Assembly (NCBI RefSeq): GCF_030272615.1 | Contig: NC_081412.1 | Span: 478,675,657 to 478,739,656 of the forward strand | Length of the DNA stretch: 64,000 nt | Direction of reading: 5' to 3' | Origin: Cryptomeria japonica | Taxonomy: Eukaryota; Streptophyta; Pinopsida; Cupressales; Cupressaceae | Shown here: one piece after another, positions 36,045 through 48,296 of the stretch | How the letters are laid out: each line of letters starts with the position of its first letter | Numbering within the stretch: the stretch's first letter is position 1 | The notes under the pieces: generated by a model | Databases searched by the model: none | What the model was told of the DNA's origin: nothing | The model's input: the letters and a program-made list of their open reading frames with translations, nothing else | Translations under genes and position numbers: made by a program

Positions 36045-37560
36045 ATGGCTGTAAATAATCCTTGGGGCCCTGTCATAGGACCACTTGCTCTTGGCGCAAA
36101 TATTAATCCTTTACCCAAAGGAGCTAGGGATCACTTGCCTAAATTTAGTGGTGATGGAAAGGTCTCAATAGATGAGCATTTGAATGCATTTAATGTTTCT
36201 TATGGTGTTCTAGTTGATCAACATGAAGATGTGGCTATGAGGTTGTTTGTACAAACATTGACTGATGTAGCAGCACATTGGTTTTATCATTTACCAAATG
36301 GTGCAATTACTAATTGGCAAGATCTTAAAACTAGGTTCGAGCATAGGTTCAAATTAGTCAAATATGATCATTCTCTTCTAGCCCAATTAGCCGAGTTAAA
36401 GAAAGAAATCCCTGAATCCATGAGAGATTTTGCGGTTAAGTTTGACAAAATTGTCCATAAGATTCCAGAAAACCAAAGGCCTTATGATGATAATTTGAAA
36501 TGATTTTTCATTAATTCTATGCCCTTTGAGATTGGTTTCCTGATCCGCATGCAAAGAGTAGCAGCCCTAGCTGATGTGAAAAAATTGGTCGTAGAATTAG
36601 AAGATTTGATCACTGCAGGAAAGTGGAAGAGGGAAGTTCAAACCTCCATGACACAAGCATCAAATTCATTTGATCCTATGATTCAGTGACTAATGAATGA
36701 TATGATAACTCAGAAGAGGTAATTTCCCAAAATGAACACTTCTTATCCGCAACCTTACCAAAATATTTCAAGGAAAGTCCCTAATCAATCAACAGGAGCC
36801 AGAAGTAGAGTTTTACAATTGCCTCATACGCAACAAAGGCTAGAAATTGAGGCACCCCCACCTAAAGACAACATGTGTATCTTTCATCTTACTGATGATC
36901 ATGATGGAAATTTTTGCCTAGAGATGGTACGTTATGCTCAACTGGATGGTTCAAAGGATGCGCCATTGGAATTAAGTGAAGAGGAATCCCCCAAGCAGTC
37001 TGGCAACTTTGGAATCCACTTCTTGGAGCATGAGTCTGATTCAGAAAGAGGAGGTGATATTTTGGTTACCTTGGAGGATCCTTCCTATGTTGTGTTGACT
37101 AGAAAACAACAGAATGTCAAACCTCAAAGTGCTTCTTCATCCTCTTTTGTGAACCCCAAAGGTAAGAAAATCATTTCCCAGTTTCATACTAATGATTTGA
37201 GAACTCATGAACCTTAGTCATTGAAGTTACTAGACATCAAGAGTTCATTTGATATTATTGAATTTTATAAATCCTCTCGGATTCAAATTATGCCAGCTGA
37301 ATATCTTAAATTAAACCCTAAAGAACTTGATAGGTTGGTTAAGTTTGTGAAAGGAAATAATGCATATGTACAAGCTGATATGATACATCAATCAACTAAT
37401 GCCACTTTGTCCTCCAAAGAAGATGTGTCAACTTGTCTTGCTACTCATGAAGCTTCCCCTGAAATAGTTTCCCATCAAGTTGATGACACATTGTTTGTCC
37501 TTGAATCAAAACTTGAGTCTTTTTATATATCCCTGTTCATAAATAGACATAAACTAAATA
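36045..37560 (+). pseudogene. gag: E3 gag
   Basis: The frame is continuous from ATG 36045 with stops near 36501, 36687, 36720 and 37217. The capsid core shows LPKFSGDGKVSIDEHLNAF, VAMRLFVQTLTDVAAHWFYH, and NWQDLKTRFEHRF. A knuckle-like MCIFHLTDDHDGNFC is near 36870-36920. The remaining 600 bp is an acidic, Ser-rich linker to protease (KLNPKELDRLVKFVKGNNAY). Confidence 0.85.
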
Positions 37561-37960
37561 ATTGAATTATAGACTCTGGTGCCTCAGATAACATCATGCC
37601 ATCTGTTGTAGCCAAGACTCTGGGATTATCCCTAACTAAAACCTTTGGTAGATGTTACTCCATGGACTCAAAACAAATACCCTTGTTAGGATAGATTAAA
37701 GATGCTCAAGTAGCCCTTGCCACTCATCCTGATAAAAGAGTTAGGTTAACTATTCTAATAGTTGATATTCCTGCAAGTTATGACATGTTTCTTAGTTGTA
37801 CATTTTGTCGAGACCTAGGAGGTGAAATTAAAATGGACTGGTCTTTGGCCACTATTCCCATAGGGAAACAATGGGTCATTTTACAACTAGAGGCTAAATA
37901 TAAGTTCACTGTTTTTCCTTCCGATGATCCGAAGGCACAAATATTGTACCATGAATGTGA
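37561..37960 (+). pseudogene. pol: E3 protease
   Basis: The active site IIDSGASDNIMP (DSGAS codons from 37572) lies in the same frame as gag, just after a TGA at 37563. It continues with LTILIVDIPASYDMFLSC and DLGGEIKMDW. One TAG interrupts near 37691. Confidence 0.85.
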
Positions 37961-38640
37961 ATTCAGGAATTATATGATCTTATCTGATAATGAAGTTGCA
38001 GAAAATTTGTCTCATCCTAAGCCAGTTAAGGAGCTATGGATAATGGAGTTTGATGGAAATTGCTCAGCATCTAGCTCTGGAGCTGGAGTAGTTCTTATTC
38101 CTCCCTCTGGAAAACATATTCCTTTCTCTTTCAAGTTGGAGTTTAAGAACACAAATAATACTATTGAATATGAGGCCCTATTTTTTGGGAATAACTGAAG
38201 CAAAGAAATTGGGAGTGAAACTGTTACGAGTAAAAAGAGATGCTGAGTTGATTGTAAAACAAGTAAGAGGGTTATTCACTGTAAAGAATGAAAGATTAAA
38301 GCACTATCGGAATAGGGTATGGGATGAAATTGAAGGCTTTGACACTTTTTCTATTGAAGCCATCCCACGTGAATTCAATTTTAAAGCTGATTCTTTGGCA
38401 GTGTCGGCTTCTCTCTTGATTCCTCATCCCGAGTTCATAGTAGATACTTATCGGGTGGAATTAATATATAGGCCAAGTGTCCCTGATAACTCAGAATTTT
38501 GGCAAGTCTTTGAAAATGATAAGCACATAAAAAACTTTCTACATTGTGCTGAAATGTTCATGACTACATTTTTTGAAGGATCTAAAATTGAATGTAAGGA
38601 ATTCTCTCTAGATCCAGGAGAGGGACTGTGAAATGAAATT
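37961..38640 (+). pseudogene. pol: E3 archaeal-type RNase H located before RT
   Basis: ELWIMEFDGNCSASSSGAG (Asp codon 38052-38054) and NTIEYEALFFG (Glu) are in the gag-protease frame. A frameshift near 38190 then leads to EAKKLGVKLLRVKRDAELIV (Asp) and REFNFKADSLAVSAS (last acidic motif). The domain is therefore complete but split. In E1 and in the usual Tat order this domain follows RT and RNase H; here it directly follows protease, with RT starting about 300 bp later. Confidence 0.82.
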
Positions 38641-38899
38641 ATCCAGTTGAAAGGAAATAAGATTCCTAGAGGGTTAGTGTCTTTAGGACACCTTTCTGAT
38701 TGTCGGGATGCTTTCATCAAGAGGAAGGACAAATGATTACCAACAACTCATGATTCTGGTGCTTATGAGAGGATTAATATTGGTGATGAAGAGGATCCTA
38801 AGTTCATCAATTTGGGAAAGTGTTGTACCCCTGAAGAGAAGAGAAGAGAATATTTGTTAGTCTATTAATGGAATACATGGATGTTTTTTCCTGGTGCTA

Positions 38900-39830
38900 T
38901 GACGATCTAAAAAATTTCAGGGATGGGTAGTTTCAACATTGTATTCCTATGAAACCAGGAACAAGTCCATTTAGGCAAAAATTGAGAAATTTTAATCCCA
39001 AGGTTGTAGAGGCCATCTTCAAGGAGGTGGATAAAATGTTAAAGGAAAAAATTATATATCCTATTCATCATTCTACCTGATAACTAATATTGTTCCATTT
39101 CATAAAAAGAATGGAGAGATAAAGATTTGTGTAGATTTTAGAAATTTGAATCAGGCTAGTCTGAAGGATAATTATCCATTGTCTGCTATGGATCATATTT
39201 TGCAAACAGTCTCGGGTTCTAAAAATGATGTCGATGTTAGACGAGTTTTCAAGCTACAATCAGATTACTGTCTCAGAAAAGGATCAACACAAAACAACTT
39301 TCATCACTCCCTGGGGTACCTTTGCATATAACAGGATGTCGTTTGGTCTGATAAATATCAGAAGCAACCTTCCAAAGGGCAATGGACTTGTCTTTTAGTC
39401 ACCTGAAAGATAAAATAATCGTTGTATACCTTGATGATTTAACTATTTTCTCGAAAAAGAGAAAACATCACTTGAGAGACTTAAGGAAAGTTTTGTAGAG
39501 GTGTAGGGAGCATGAAGTGTCTTTGAATATGAAGAAGTCAGTGTTTGGTGTTATTGAAGGTAAACTGCTTGGTCACATCGTTTCCAAAGAAGGTGTCAAG
39601 GTAGATCTAGAGAGGGTGAAGGCAATCCAACAACTAAGTTTACCATCAAATAGAAATGGAGTTAGATTCTTCTTTGGTCAAGTGAATATTTTGAGAAGAT
39701 TTGTCCCTGATTTTGTAGAAATTACTCGATACATAGTGAGTTTGATGAGTGAAAAATAGGTGTTCAGATGGAATGATGAGGGGAAAAAATCATTTGAGGC
39801 AGTAAAAGAAGCTATAGCATAGGCTCCTAC
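38900..39830 (+). pseudogene. pol: E3 reverse transcriptase
   Basis: Readable motifs across several frames are PMKPGTSPFRQKLRNFNPKV, FHKKNGEIKICVDFRNLNQ, TPWGTFAYNRMSFG, and the catalytic YLDD at 39427-39438. After these come LGHIVSKEGVKVDLERVKAI and FFGQVNILRRFVPDF. At least three frameshifts (near 39230, 39350 and 39500) and several stops break it. Confidence 0.88.
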
Positions 39831-40187
39831 GCTCATCAATCCACATTTTAAGAAGGATTTCATCATGTATTGCTATGCCTCTGAGCATACCATGTTAAGA
39901 ATTTTATTGCAAAAAATGAGGAAAATGAGGAAGTTCAAATTGCCTTCATGAGTGTACCTCTCAAGAAGCATGACTTGAAATATTCATTGATGGAGAAGCA
40001 AGCATTTGTGGTGGTAAAAGATGTCAAACATTTCAGGTATTACATTCTTCATTCTCATGCAATAGTGTATGTGCCGCACTCGACTGTTAAAAGTATTTTG
40101 ACACAACAAGATATTGGAATGAATAGTAGAGCTACATGGGTATAAAAAATACAGTAGTTCAATCTGGATTTTAAACCAGCTAAAGTA
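39831..40187 (+). pseudogene. pol: E3 native RNase H
   Basis: IMYCYASEHTMLRILLQK is a decayed form of the Asp-containing first motif, then LKYSLMEKQAFVVVKDVKHF with RYYILHSHAIVYV. Together with the domain at 37961 it gives this element two RNase H copies, one each side of RT. Confidence 0.75.
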
Positions 40188-41560
40188 GTGAGGGGACAAG
40201 GCTTATGTAAATTGATTGTAGAGAGTAAGGATGAAGTGCACGAAGAGTTACCTCTGGTTCTATTTATGGGTCTTCAAGATTCTTGGTTTGTAGATGTTGC
40301 ATTTTACCTAACCTATGGAGAATGTCTTGAGCATTTTTCACCCAAGGAGAAATGCAATTTGAGATTGAAAGTTGCTAAGTATGCCATCTTTGGTGATGTT
40401 TTGTACAAGAAGGGATTGTATGACACTTTCTTACATTGTATGCATAACGAACATCAGGAGGCTCTTCTGAAAACATTTCATAATGAAGCTTACAACGGAC
40501 ATTTTTCTTCAACAGTGATTGCTTATAAAATTTTGAGAAATTATTACTATTGGCCAGGCATGTTCAAAGATGCTTACACCTAGGTGGCAAATTGTGAAAA
40601 ATGTAAGTTGTTCATAGGAAAGCCAAAACTTGTGGCATTACCCCTTAGACTTGTTGTTATTGATGAACCATGCAAGTAGTGGGGGCTGGATTGCATAGGT
40701 CCATTGTCACCTGCCTCAAGTGCTAGACATACACACATACTTACCACAATGGATTATTTTACCAAATGGGTAGAAGTTGTTCCTGTACGAAAGACTACAT
40801 CTGAAGTGGTTTTTGATTTCTTAAAAGAAAACATTCTAGTTCGCTTTGGATTTCCTTAGAAGGTCGTGACTGATAATGCTATGAATTTTTCCTCTATAGA
40901 AATATCTATATTTCATTATGATCATGAACTTTCTCTTGCCCACTCATCAGATTACTATCTGCAAGGAAATGGTCAAGCGAAGTCCAACAATAAGAACTTG
41001 ATAAACATTATGAAAAATCTGGTAAGTGAGAATTCGAAGGACTGGCACAAGAAACTGTATGAAGCTCTCTAGGTGGATAAGACATCTCCTAAAAGGGCAA
41101 TAGGGATGTCTCCTTTTAAATTAGTGTATGGTGTTGGAGTATAATTATCTTTGCCTCTAGAACTAGCAACTTCAAAATTACAAACAATTTTTTAGGATAC
41201 ATATTTTCAGGATTCCTTAGAGAAAAGAATCATGCATTTGACAAAAAATAGAAGAAGAAAGGGATAAACTCGTTGATCGGATTATTGAATATCAGCTATG
41301 TGTCAAGAATGTTTTTGACAAAAGAGGCAGACCCAAAAAATTTATGCAAGGAGATCGTGTCTTACTCTGGGACCGAAGAAGAGAACCTAAAGGAGCACAT
41401 GGTAAATTTGAATCATTGTTGAAAGGTCCATTTTTTATTCATGAGGTTAAAGGGCCTAATTCTTTCAAGCTTGCCTATGTTGATGGTACCGTCTTCCCCT
41501 ATCTTATAATGGATAGGATCTTAAGCTCTATAAGTTATAAACCAGGAGTCCCCTACATGT
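40188..41560 (+). pseudogene. pol: E3 integrase
   Basis: Zinc-binding residues appear in HNEAYNGHF and CEKCKLF (HHCC). Catalytic Asp 40689-40691 (WGLDCIG) and Asp 40872-40874 (TDNAMNF) are present, but the Glu at 40980-40982 is Lys (GAG to AAG) in NGQAKSNN, at exact D-35-E spacing. The C-terminal part from 41344 has GDRVLLWDRRREPKGAHGKF and LKGPFFIHEV. TAG and other stops are scattered, and one frameshift lies near 41200-41340. Confidence 0.88.
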
Positions 41561-41711
41561 TTTGTAGGTTAGTTTTGTTTTCTTTTTGGTTGTGTCAGTT
41601 TTGGTGTGTTTGTTTTGTTGGTCCCGATCTTATTTTCCATCTTTTGTGCAAAACCAGAGATTAAAAATTCCTCCCTAGTCCTTTATAGTCCTGGTCCTTA
41701 GTCAGAGCCAA

Positions 41712-43926
41712 TGTTACCCTTCTCATTTTCTTGAGGCATTTTGTTCTCACGTCATCAAAATAGGGAGTGTTTTATTTAGTCTGGGCTTGTGTAAGTCTCA
41801 ATTTTTGTCTTGCTAAACTTTTTCTTGAACTTGAACTTGTCGGTTGAACCTCTTCAAAGTTCAAGTTTGATGTTCAAGTTCAAGCAGAGTATGTAGTTTT
41901 GTGGCTTAGCTTTCAAAGAGTCAAGGTCTTTGTAATAACTGCCATTGAGCTTGAACTATTGAACCTTTCCAAAGTTCAAACTTCAAGGTTCAAAGTTTTG
42001 AAAGTTGAGTCCTGTTTGCATCCTTGTAATATGAGAGTCATGGCATTTTGGTGTCTTTGTCTTGGTTTATCCTTTTCTGTTCTTTTGAACTTGAACTCTT
42101 GAACCACTTCTTGGGGAGCTCAAAGTTCAAGGTTCAAGGTTCGATGAATCAATGGATTTGGAGATGAAGATGTGTCACGTCAGCAATAGTCATATAAAGA
42201 ATATTCCAAATTTAAAAGGTGAACCTCGAGGGAATAAGTCGCGATGAGGAGCCATACTTGAGAATAATCATTTAAAAGAAAGGCACGGAGGGAAAAAAAT
42301 TGTAATTAATGAATTGTCAGAATTAAATCTTTTCAGAGTAATTTGGTAGGGATAGGTATGCAGTTACAAATCATAGAAAATCGTGTGACCGATTTTTAAG
42401 CCTGTCCTCAAGATTTGTTTTGTTTTTAAAATAATTACTTTCCTTCTTCATTTGCCCAGTTTGGTAAGTAAAGGATTTGTGTAGGTGATATTTTCTGTTC
42501 ATGACCCTTTGAATTTAGAGCTCTACATGAAAGGTGAGTTAAAAATATTCCTTCCATTCTTGTGATTTCATATTTGAAAGCTTTATTTGGTAGTTCTATT
42601 GGTTCAATTTGTCTCCCCTGTTGTGTTTTTCCTATTTGTAAATCCAAAATGAGACCAAAATTACTTAAGAAAGACTAAAGGTCATGGTTAGTTTGTTCCC
42701 TGCCTAAGTTATGGGATACTTTCCTGTCGTCAGTAGATTTAGATAAATTTTATGAAAGGGCATGACATTCTTCTAGTTCTCCCTTAACGCAGAAGATTCT
42801 AGATAGTGGATTAGTAGAAGCAGCGACTTTCCCCCTAGTAGTGTCATGTCCTGAGCTGGTTTTGGAGTGCATGAATAGATATGACCCTATTGAGAGATGT
42901 ATAAAAGGTGCAGATGGTGAGATTCTACTCAAGAAAAGTTGGGAGGTCATTGCTGTTGTGATGAAAATTCCTGAGAAAGAGAGGTATGAGGATTGGACAA
43001 TTTGTAAGTCTTAAGGACTCTTCTCTGAGAAGAAATCATTCTATAGAAGTGTCAATGCAAGAAACTAGCAGTTAAAATTTCAAAGGGGAGGTTCTCACCT
43101 ACCGAGTCCATTAACCCAAGAATAGTTAATCAATGAGGAAAAGGACTTAGTTCTGAACGATTTGTCCACCATCGCAAAGATTGAATCTCTTATATTTTTA
43201 TGCATCGAACACCCAGATAGTCATTCAGACAAAGTGACATAGGTTCTTAGGGAAAAAGAGGTCTGAAAGTAGAGGATAATACACGTGGGACTCCCTCATG
43301 GTGCCTCAATTCAGGATTTCTTTGTTGCTTACTATGGATGGAAGAATGTAGCAACTCTTATAATTGTTGAGCCCAATCAGAATGATTCATGACTATTTTC
43401 TTATCATTAGTTTTGGTAGATTCAATTTTTAATTTTAATTAAACTTCTCAAAAACTTCGGGGCAAAAATCCTTGAGTTTCCATGTTTTCCTCTTTAAACC
43501 GTTAACCAGGTTGTGGCTATAAAAACTATTTTCGGATACTCTAAAAATGTCAGAGAATTTTGGTTAGTGGGTAGAAATAAACTCTTGATACTTTATCTAT
43601 TTTTGAAGATATGAGGAAAGATATTCATCTATGAATGGAATATATGAAATTGATTTTGACAATTTGAATCTATGTGTTATAATCCGAGGAATTTATTTAT
43701 GTGTGAATGAATTCTTGTTCAAATTGATCTCATTCCTCATATTGAAAATAATTATAAAAATAGGAGTTAAAAATTCTTCTTTCTTTTCTGTGCATTGAGT
43801 TGGATCAGTTAAGATAGTCAGTGAGCTACTTTCTTAAATTAATATATGAGTATTCTGCATCTTCATAACATGTTGATGTATGCAAATGAATCCTTTAATG
43901 CTTTTGGGTTAAAAGTGTACATGAAC
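41712..43926 (+). repeat. E3 3' LTR, 3'-truncated
   Basis: It is colinear with 33313 onward until 43926, where the match ends mid-LTR and E4 begins. The U3 ORF copy is at 42649-43392 and the TATA box at 43518-43525. The preceding polypurine tract is not clear. Confidence 0.9.
42649..43392 (+). pseudogene. U3 ORF copy in E3 3' LTR
   Basis: Its length is identical (744 bp) to 34240-34983, so there is no net indel between copies. It has more stops, for example near 42676, 42763, 43012 and 43066. The stop at 43066-43068 is shared with the 5' LTR copy; others are private. Confidence 0.65.
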
Positions 43927-44962
43927 AATGTCTAACTGGTAAGAAACCTTAACTGGTAGAAGCAAACACACAATATAACTAGTAACGAATACATCTATCA
44001 TTAAAATCAATGAAAGAATTACATAAGCCTTCAATGGCTACACATGTTGGATCCCAACCCAGGGTTGCAAAATATTCGATCAACGTATAAATCTAAGATC
44101 CCCAGATCTTCTTCTCAACAAATAGGTCTCTGGTAACAGTATGCATTGTTCTGCACTGATCCAGACTTCAACCCCTCCAGGCTTCAGTCTCCCCAGACCA
44201 TAATCTCTTTGGAACTACATCTGTGCATGATCTCTATTTTCTCGATCTCTATCCTTTGTCTTTTATCTTGAAATGAATCTCTAAACTTTCCCTTTATACC
44301 ATCTGCAAGCATTAACAACTCGTTCAAGTCATCCAAAGACCAACCAGTTCATCATGAAACATATAAACAATAACACATCGACCCAAATCACCAAGAATAG
44401 CTTCCAATGCATAAAACATCACGTGGTCCTTCAGAAACATCAGACAAGGCCCAAAGAAACATCTCTCAATGATCTGCAAGTCACGAAAAATCACCCACAA
44501 CTTGATTCCATTCATAGCCAAAACCAACTGGTAAGACCACACCAATACTGGGAACGATGTCTCACCGGGATCAAATCAAGGTGTCGGTTTGAACTACTCT
44601 AGTGCTCCTGCATCAGATGCTCGGGATTAATTGAAAAGTGAGTCCCATCACTTGATCTGGTTCGACGATCTATCAGTAGGTACTTGCAACTGCCTCAGGG
44701 TTTCGGCGATCTGTCTACAGATTTTGACTGCCTCTCCTCGGTGATCTATTGGTCCACTTTGCAGCCTGCCTTGATTCGATGATCAGTTCAAGTCTCCACC
44801 CACTAACTGCCTCAAACTCAAGCTCTAGGTTTGGGGGTCTACTTGCAAGCCTTATACTGCCTCATGTTCAACGATCTGAACAAGTCTACAAGTTGCCTCA
44901 ACTTTATCTCCAACCAACTGGTACATAAAAAGGTCTTCCTCGATCAATAGGTTCATAAACCA

Positions 44963-44974
44963 ACTCTGATACCA
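44963..44974 (-). other. E4 primer-binding site, copy 1
   Basis: Minus-strand TGGTATCAGAGT, two bases from the LTR end; one mismatch to the iMet site. Confidence 0.85.
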
Positions 44975-46121
44975 CTTGGTGCAGTCAAGGTAGGGAGATC
45001 CAATGAAGGACATCCCCGCCTTTCAGCTCATAACACAAAACATCAAACAAGTTACCGACAAAACATAAAACAGTATGCAAGATACCAACAACCAGTAACA
45101 AAACACAATGTCTAACCGGTAAACAACCTTAACTAGTAGAAGCAACACACAATATAATCGGTAACAAATAAATCTATCAGTACAATCATTGAAAGAATTA
45201 CATAAGCCTTCAATGACTACACCTACTGGACCACAACCAAGGGTTACAAAATATTACATCAACATACAAATCTAAGATCTGTATATCTTCTACTTGACAA
45301 ATAGGTCTTCGGTAACAATTTGCATTGTTCTGCATTAATCCGGACTTCAGTCTCCCCAGACTAGAATCTCTCTGGAACTACATCTTCGCACGATCTCTAT
45401 TTTCTCGATCTCTGTCCTCTATCTTCTATCCAGAAATGAATCTCTAAACTTTCCCTTTATACCATCCATAAGTATTAACAACTCGTTCAAGTTGGCCAAA
45501 GACCAACCGATCTATTATGAAACGTATAAACAATAACACATCGGCCCAAATCACCAAGAACAACTTCCAATGCATAAAAAATCATGTGGTCCTTTGGGAA
45601 CATTAGACAAGGCCCAAAGCAACCTTTCTCAACAATTTACAAGTCACAAAAATCACCCGCAACCTGATTCCATTCATAGCCAAAACCAACCGGTAAGAGC
45701 GCACCAATACCAGGAACGATGTCTCATTAGGATCAAATCAAGGTGTTTGTTTGAACTACTCCAGTGCTCCTGCATCAGACTCTTAGGGTTAAATGAAAAG
45801 TGGGTCCCATCACTTGATCTAGTTTGGCGATCTGTCAATACGTACTTGCAACTACCTCATGGTTTCGATGGTCTGTCTACAAATTTTGGTTACCTCTCCT
45901 CAGTGATCTACCGGTCCACTCTATAGCCTACCTTGGTTCTACAATCGATTCATCTTCACCCACTAATTGCCTCAAACTCAATCTCTAGGTTTGGCGATAT
46001 ACTTGCAATCCTTGTACTACTCACATTTGGTGATCTGAACAAGTCTAGAAGCTACCTCAACTTTCTTTCCAACCAACTGGTATATAACCAAGTCTTCCTC
46101 GATCAACAGGTTCACAAACTA

Positions 46122-46133
46122 GCTCTGATACCA
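46122..46133 (-). other. E4 primer-binding site, copy 2
   Basis: Minus-strand TGGTATCAGAGC, a perfect iMet-type site two bases from the LTR end. Confidence 0.9.
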
Positions 46134-46963
46134 CTTGGTGCAGTCAAGGTAGGAAGATCTAATGAAGGACATCCCCTCCTTACAGCTCATAACACAAAAC
46201 ATAAAATAAGTTACCAACAGAACACAAAACAGTATGCAAGATATCGACAACCGGTAACAAAACACAATGTCTAATCGGTAAGCAACCTTAACTGGTAGAA
46301 GCAACACATAATATAACCTATAATGAATAAATCTATCATTACAATCAGTGAAAGAATTACATTAGTCTTCAATGGCTACACATGTTGGACCGCAACCCAG
46401 GGTTACAAAATATTTCATCAACATACAAATATAGGATTTACAGATCTTCTTCTCGACAAATAGGTCTCCGGTAATAGTCTGCACTATTTTGCACTGATCC
46501 GAACTTCACCCCCTTTGGACTTCAGTCTCTCTGGACCCAAATCTCTCTGGAAATACATCTTCACATGATCTCTATTTTATTGATCTTTTTCCTTTGTCTT
46601 CTATCCTGAAATGAATCTCTAAACTTTCCCTTTATACCATCCACAAGCATTAACAACTCGTTCAAGTCGACCAAAGACCAACCAATTCATGATGAAATGT
46701 ATAAACAATAACATGTCAGCCCAAATCACCAAGAGCAACTTCCAATGCATAAAAAATCATGCGGTCCTCTGAGAACATCGAACAAGGCCCAAAGAAACAT
46801 CGCTCAACGATCCGCAAGTCACAAAAATCACCCCCAACCTAATTCTATTCACAACCAAAACCAATCGGTAAGAGAACACCAATACCAGGCCAATACTGGG
46901 AATGATGTCTCACCGAGATCAAATCAAGGTGTCAGTTTGAACCACTCTGGTGCTCCTGCATCA

Positions 46964-48160
46964 GAAAGGGACATTAATAAGGGCCTAGGGAGAAGGACAT
47001 CCCTCTAGAAAGTTCATCAGTGGGTGTTCATGGCAACACATGTAGAGTTTGGGCACAAAATGGACCTAGATAGGAGATAAGGATGGGACATGCTATGTAG
47101 GGACACAAAAATGAGCTATAAATTGGCCCGATGATAATTTATGACACTTCATTTAGTCCCCACATTAATGGGAGTATGATTCTATTAAAATACTTGTGCT
47201 AAAAAAGACGAAGGAGATGAAAGAGGGGAGCAATTAGGAGCACAATCACAATGAGTATAAGACATCACTAATTTCAAGGAACCAAGCCCCCAACCTTAGG
47301 ATCTTAACTCACTCAAATGCATGCAAGGGCACACAAAACAAGATAAAAATGAAAAAGGCAAACAAAGATAAATAAAGACAAAAAGAACAAAAGACACATA
47401 AAAAGCTAAAAAGCAAAAACAAGACCTCAAGTCAACTAGATGAAGATACCTCAATATCAAAATGTCTCAACCACTAATATCATTCTTGAAAAAATTCATC
47501 TCAAGAACACAATTGATCATATAAAAGAGTAAGAGCATGCATCATCCATGAACTACAAATAGAAAAGCTATGAGCTCATGAGAGAAAAGAAGAAGCATGG
47601 ATACACATTCTGGATATGTTTTTCTAGGTGATCCTTGAGAAGAATGAGAGAGGACATGGATACACATTCTAGATGTGTTTTTTAAGGTGATCCATATTGG
47701 GGAGGAGAGTAGGAGTAGTCTAGTTATGTTTTGCTAGTTCCATTTACCCTCGTACATGTGTGTAAGTGATATCTGGTTTCAAGTGTTAAGAATCCTATAT
47801 AAGAATTTGTTTTCTTTATTTTTTAGCATTCAACAACTTGTGTAAGACATTAAATGAAAATGCAAATGTGTCTAGTTTTGGGAACATCTTGTATAAGAGT
47901 TTGTTTGCTCTAGTTTTGAGAATGTGTAGCCCCATTTAAGAAAAATATATGTTTGGTTTCAAGGACATCCCATGTAAGAGTTTTTGATTTGGTTTTGTGA
48001 ATTTGCACCCTATTTAAGACATGTATCATTGTTGTGTTTGCTTTTAGGCATGAAGCATCTTGTATAAGACTTTGTTTTGTTTGATTCTAAGTTTGAACAC
48101 CCCGATTAAGATATTGCAAAAATATAAGTACAATATAGTACAAAGTGGGTGATATGTATG
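46964..48160. other. Mid-repetitive segment and degenerate ~90-bp repeats; no gene
   Basis: 46964-47160 matches 61790-61985. From about 47770 to 48120 four degenerate units of about 90 bp carry CTTGTATAAGAGTTTGTTT-like cores (near 47800, 47893, 47970 and 48060). No coding sequence is seen. Confidence 0.5.
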
Positions 48161-48296
48161 CCCCCCCTTAAGATGTCAACATATCCGTATGTTGATGTCC
48201 TAAGAAAGCTAGAAACAAGAATACCCAGCTTCAACACCAAGTAGATATACTTTTAGGCAACAATGTTCACAAATCAAAGCTAAAGAGGTAATATTC

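Larger units (their letters stand above)
33313..43926 (+). mobile_element. E3: Ty3/gypsy Tat-like element, 3' LTR truncated
   Basis: LTRs start TGTTACCC at 33313 and 41712. The internal order is gag, protease, archaeal-type RNase H, RT, RNase H, integrase. A degraded TGGCGACTCTGCTG-type primer site follows the 5' LTR. The 3' LTR is cut at 43926 by the junction with E4, so no target duplication can be tested. The LTRs look roughly 90% alike, and several frameshifts and stops are present. The 5' LTR begins inside the last palindrome of the preceding array. Confidence 0.9.
43927..46963 (-). mobile_element. E4: non-coding LTR element in LTR-int-LTR-int-LTR tandem
   Basis: LTR copies are at 43927-44615 (truncated), 44977-45777 and 46136-46963, separated by internal pieces of about 360 bp (44616-44976, 45778-46135). 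LTRs on the minus strand start TGATGCAGG and end CTGCACCA. Each internal piece begins with an iMet primer site. No coding sequence is seen. TATA boxes (minus TATAAAGG) are at 44291-44298, 45454-45461 and 46629-46636. This resembles a TRIM-like element, though its LTRs are long for that class. Confidence 0.85.

Noticed and set aside
48161-48176. C-rich tract followed by TTAAG, like the E5 polypurine tract
   Set aside because: The adjacent sequence does not start with a TG-type LTR and no partner LTR is visible.
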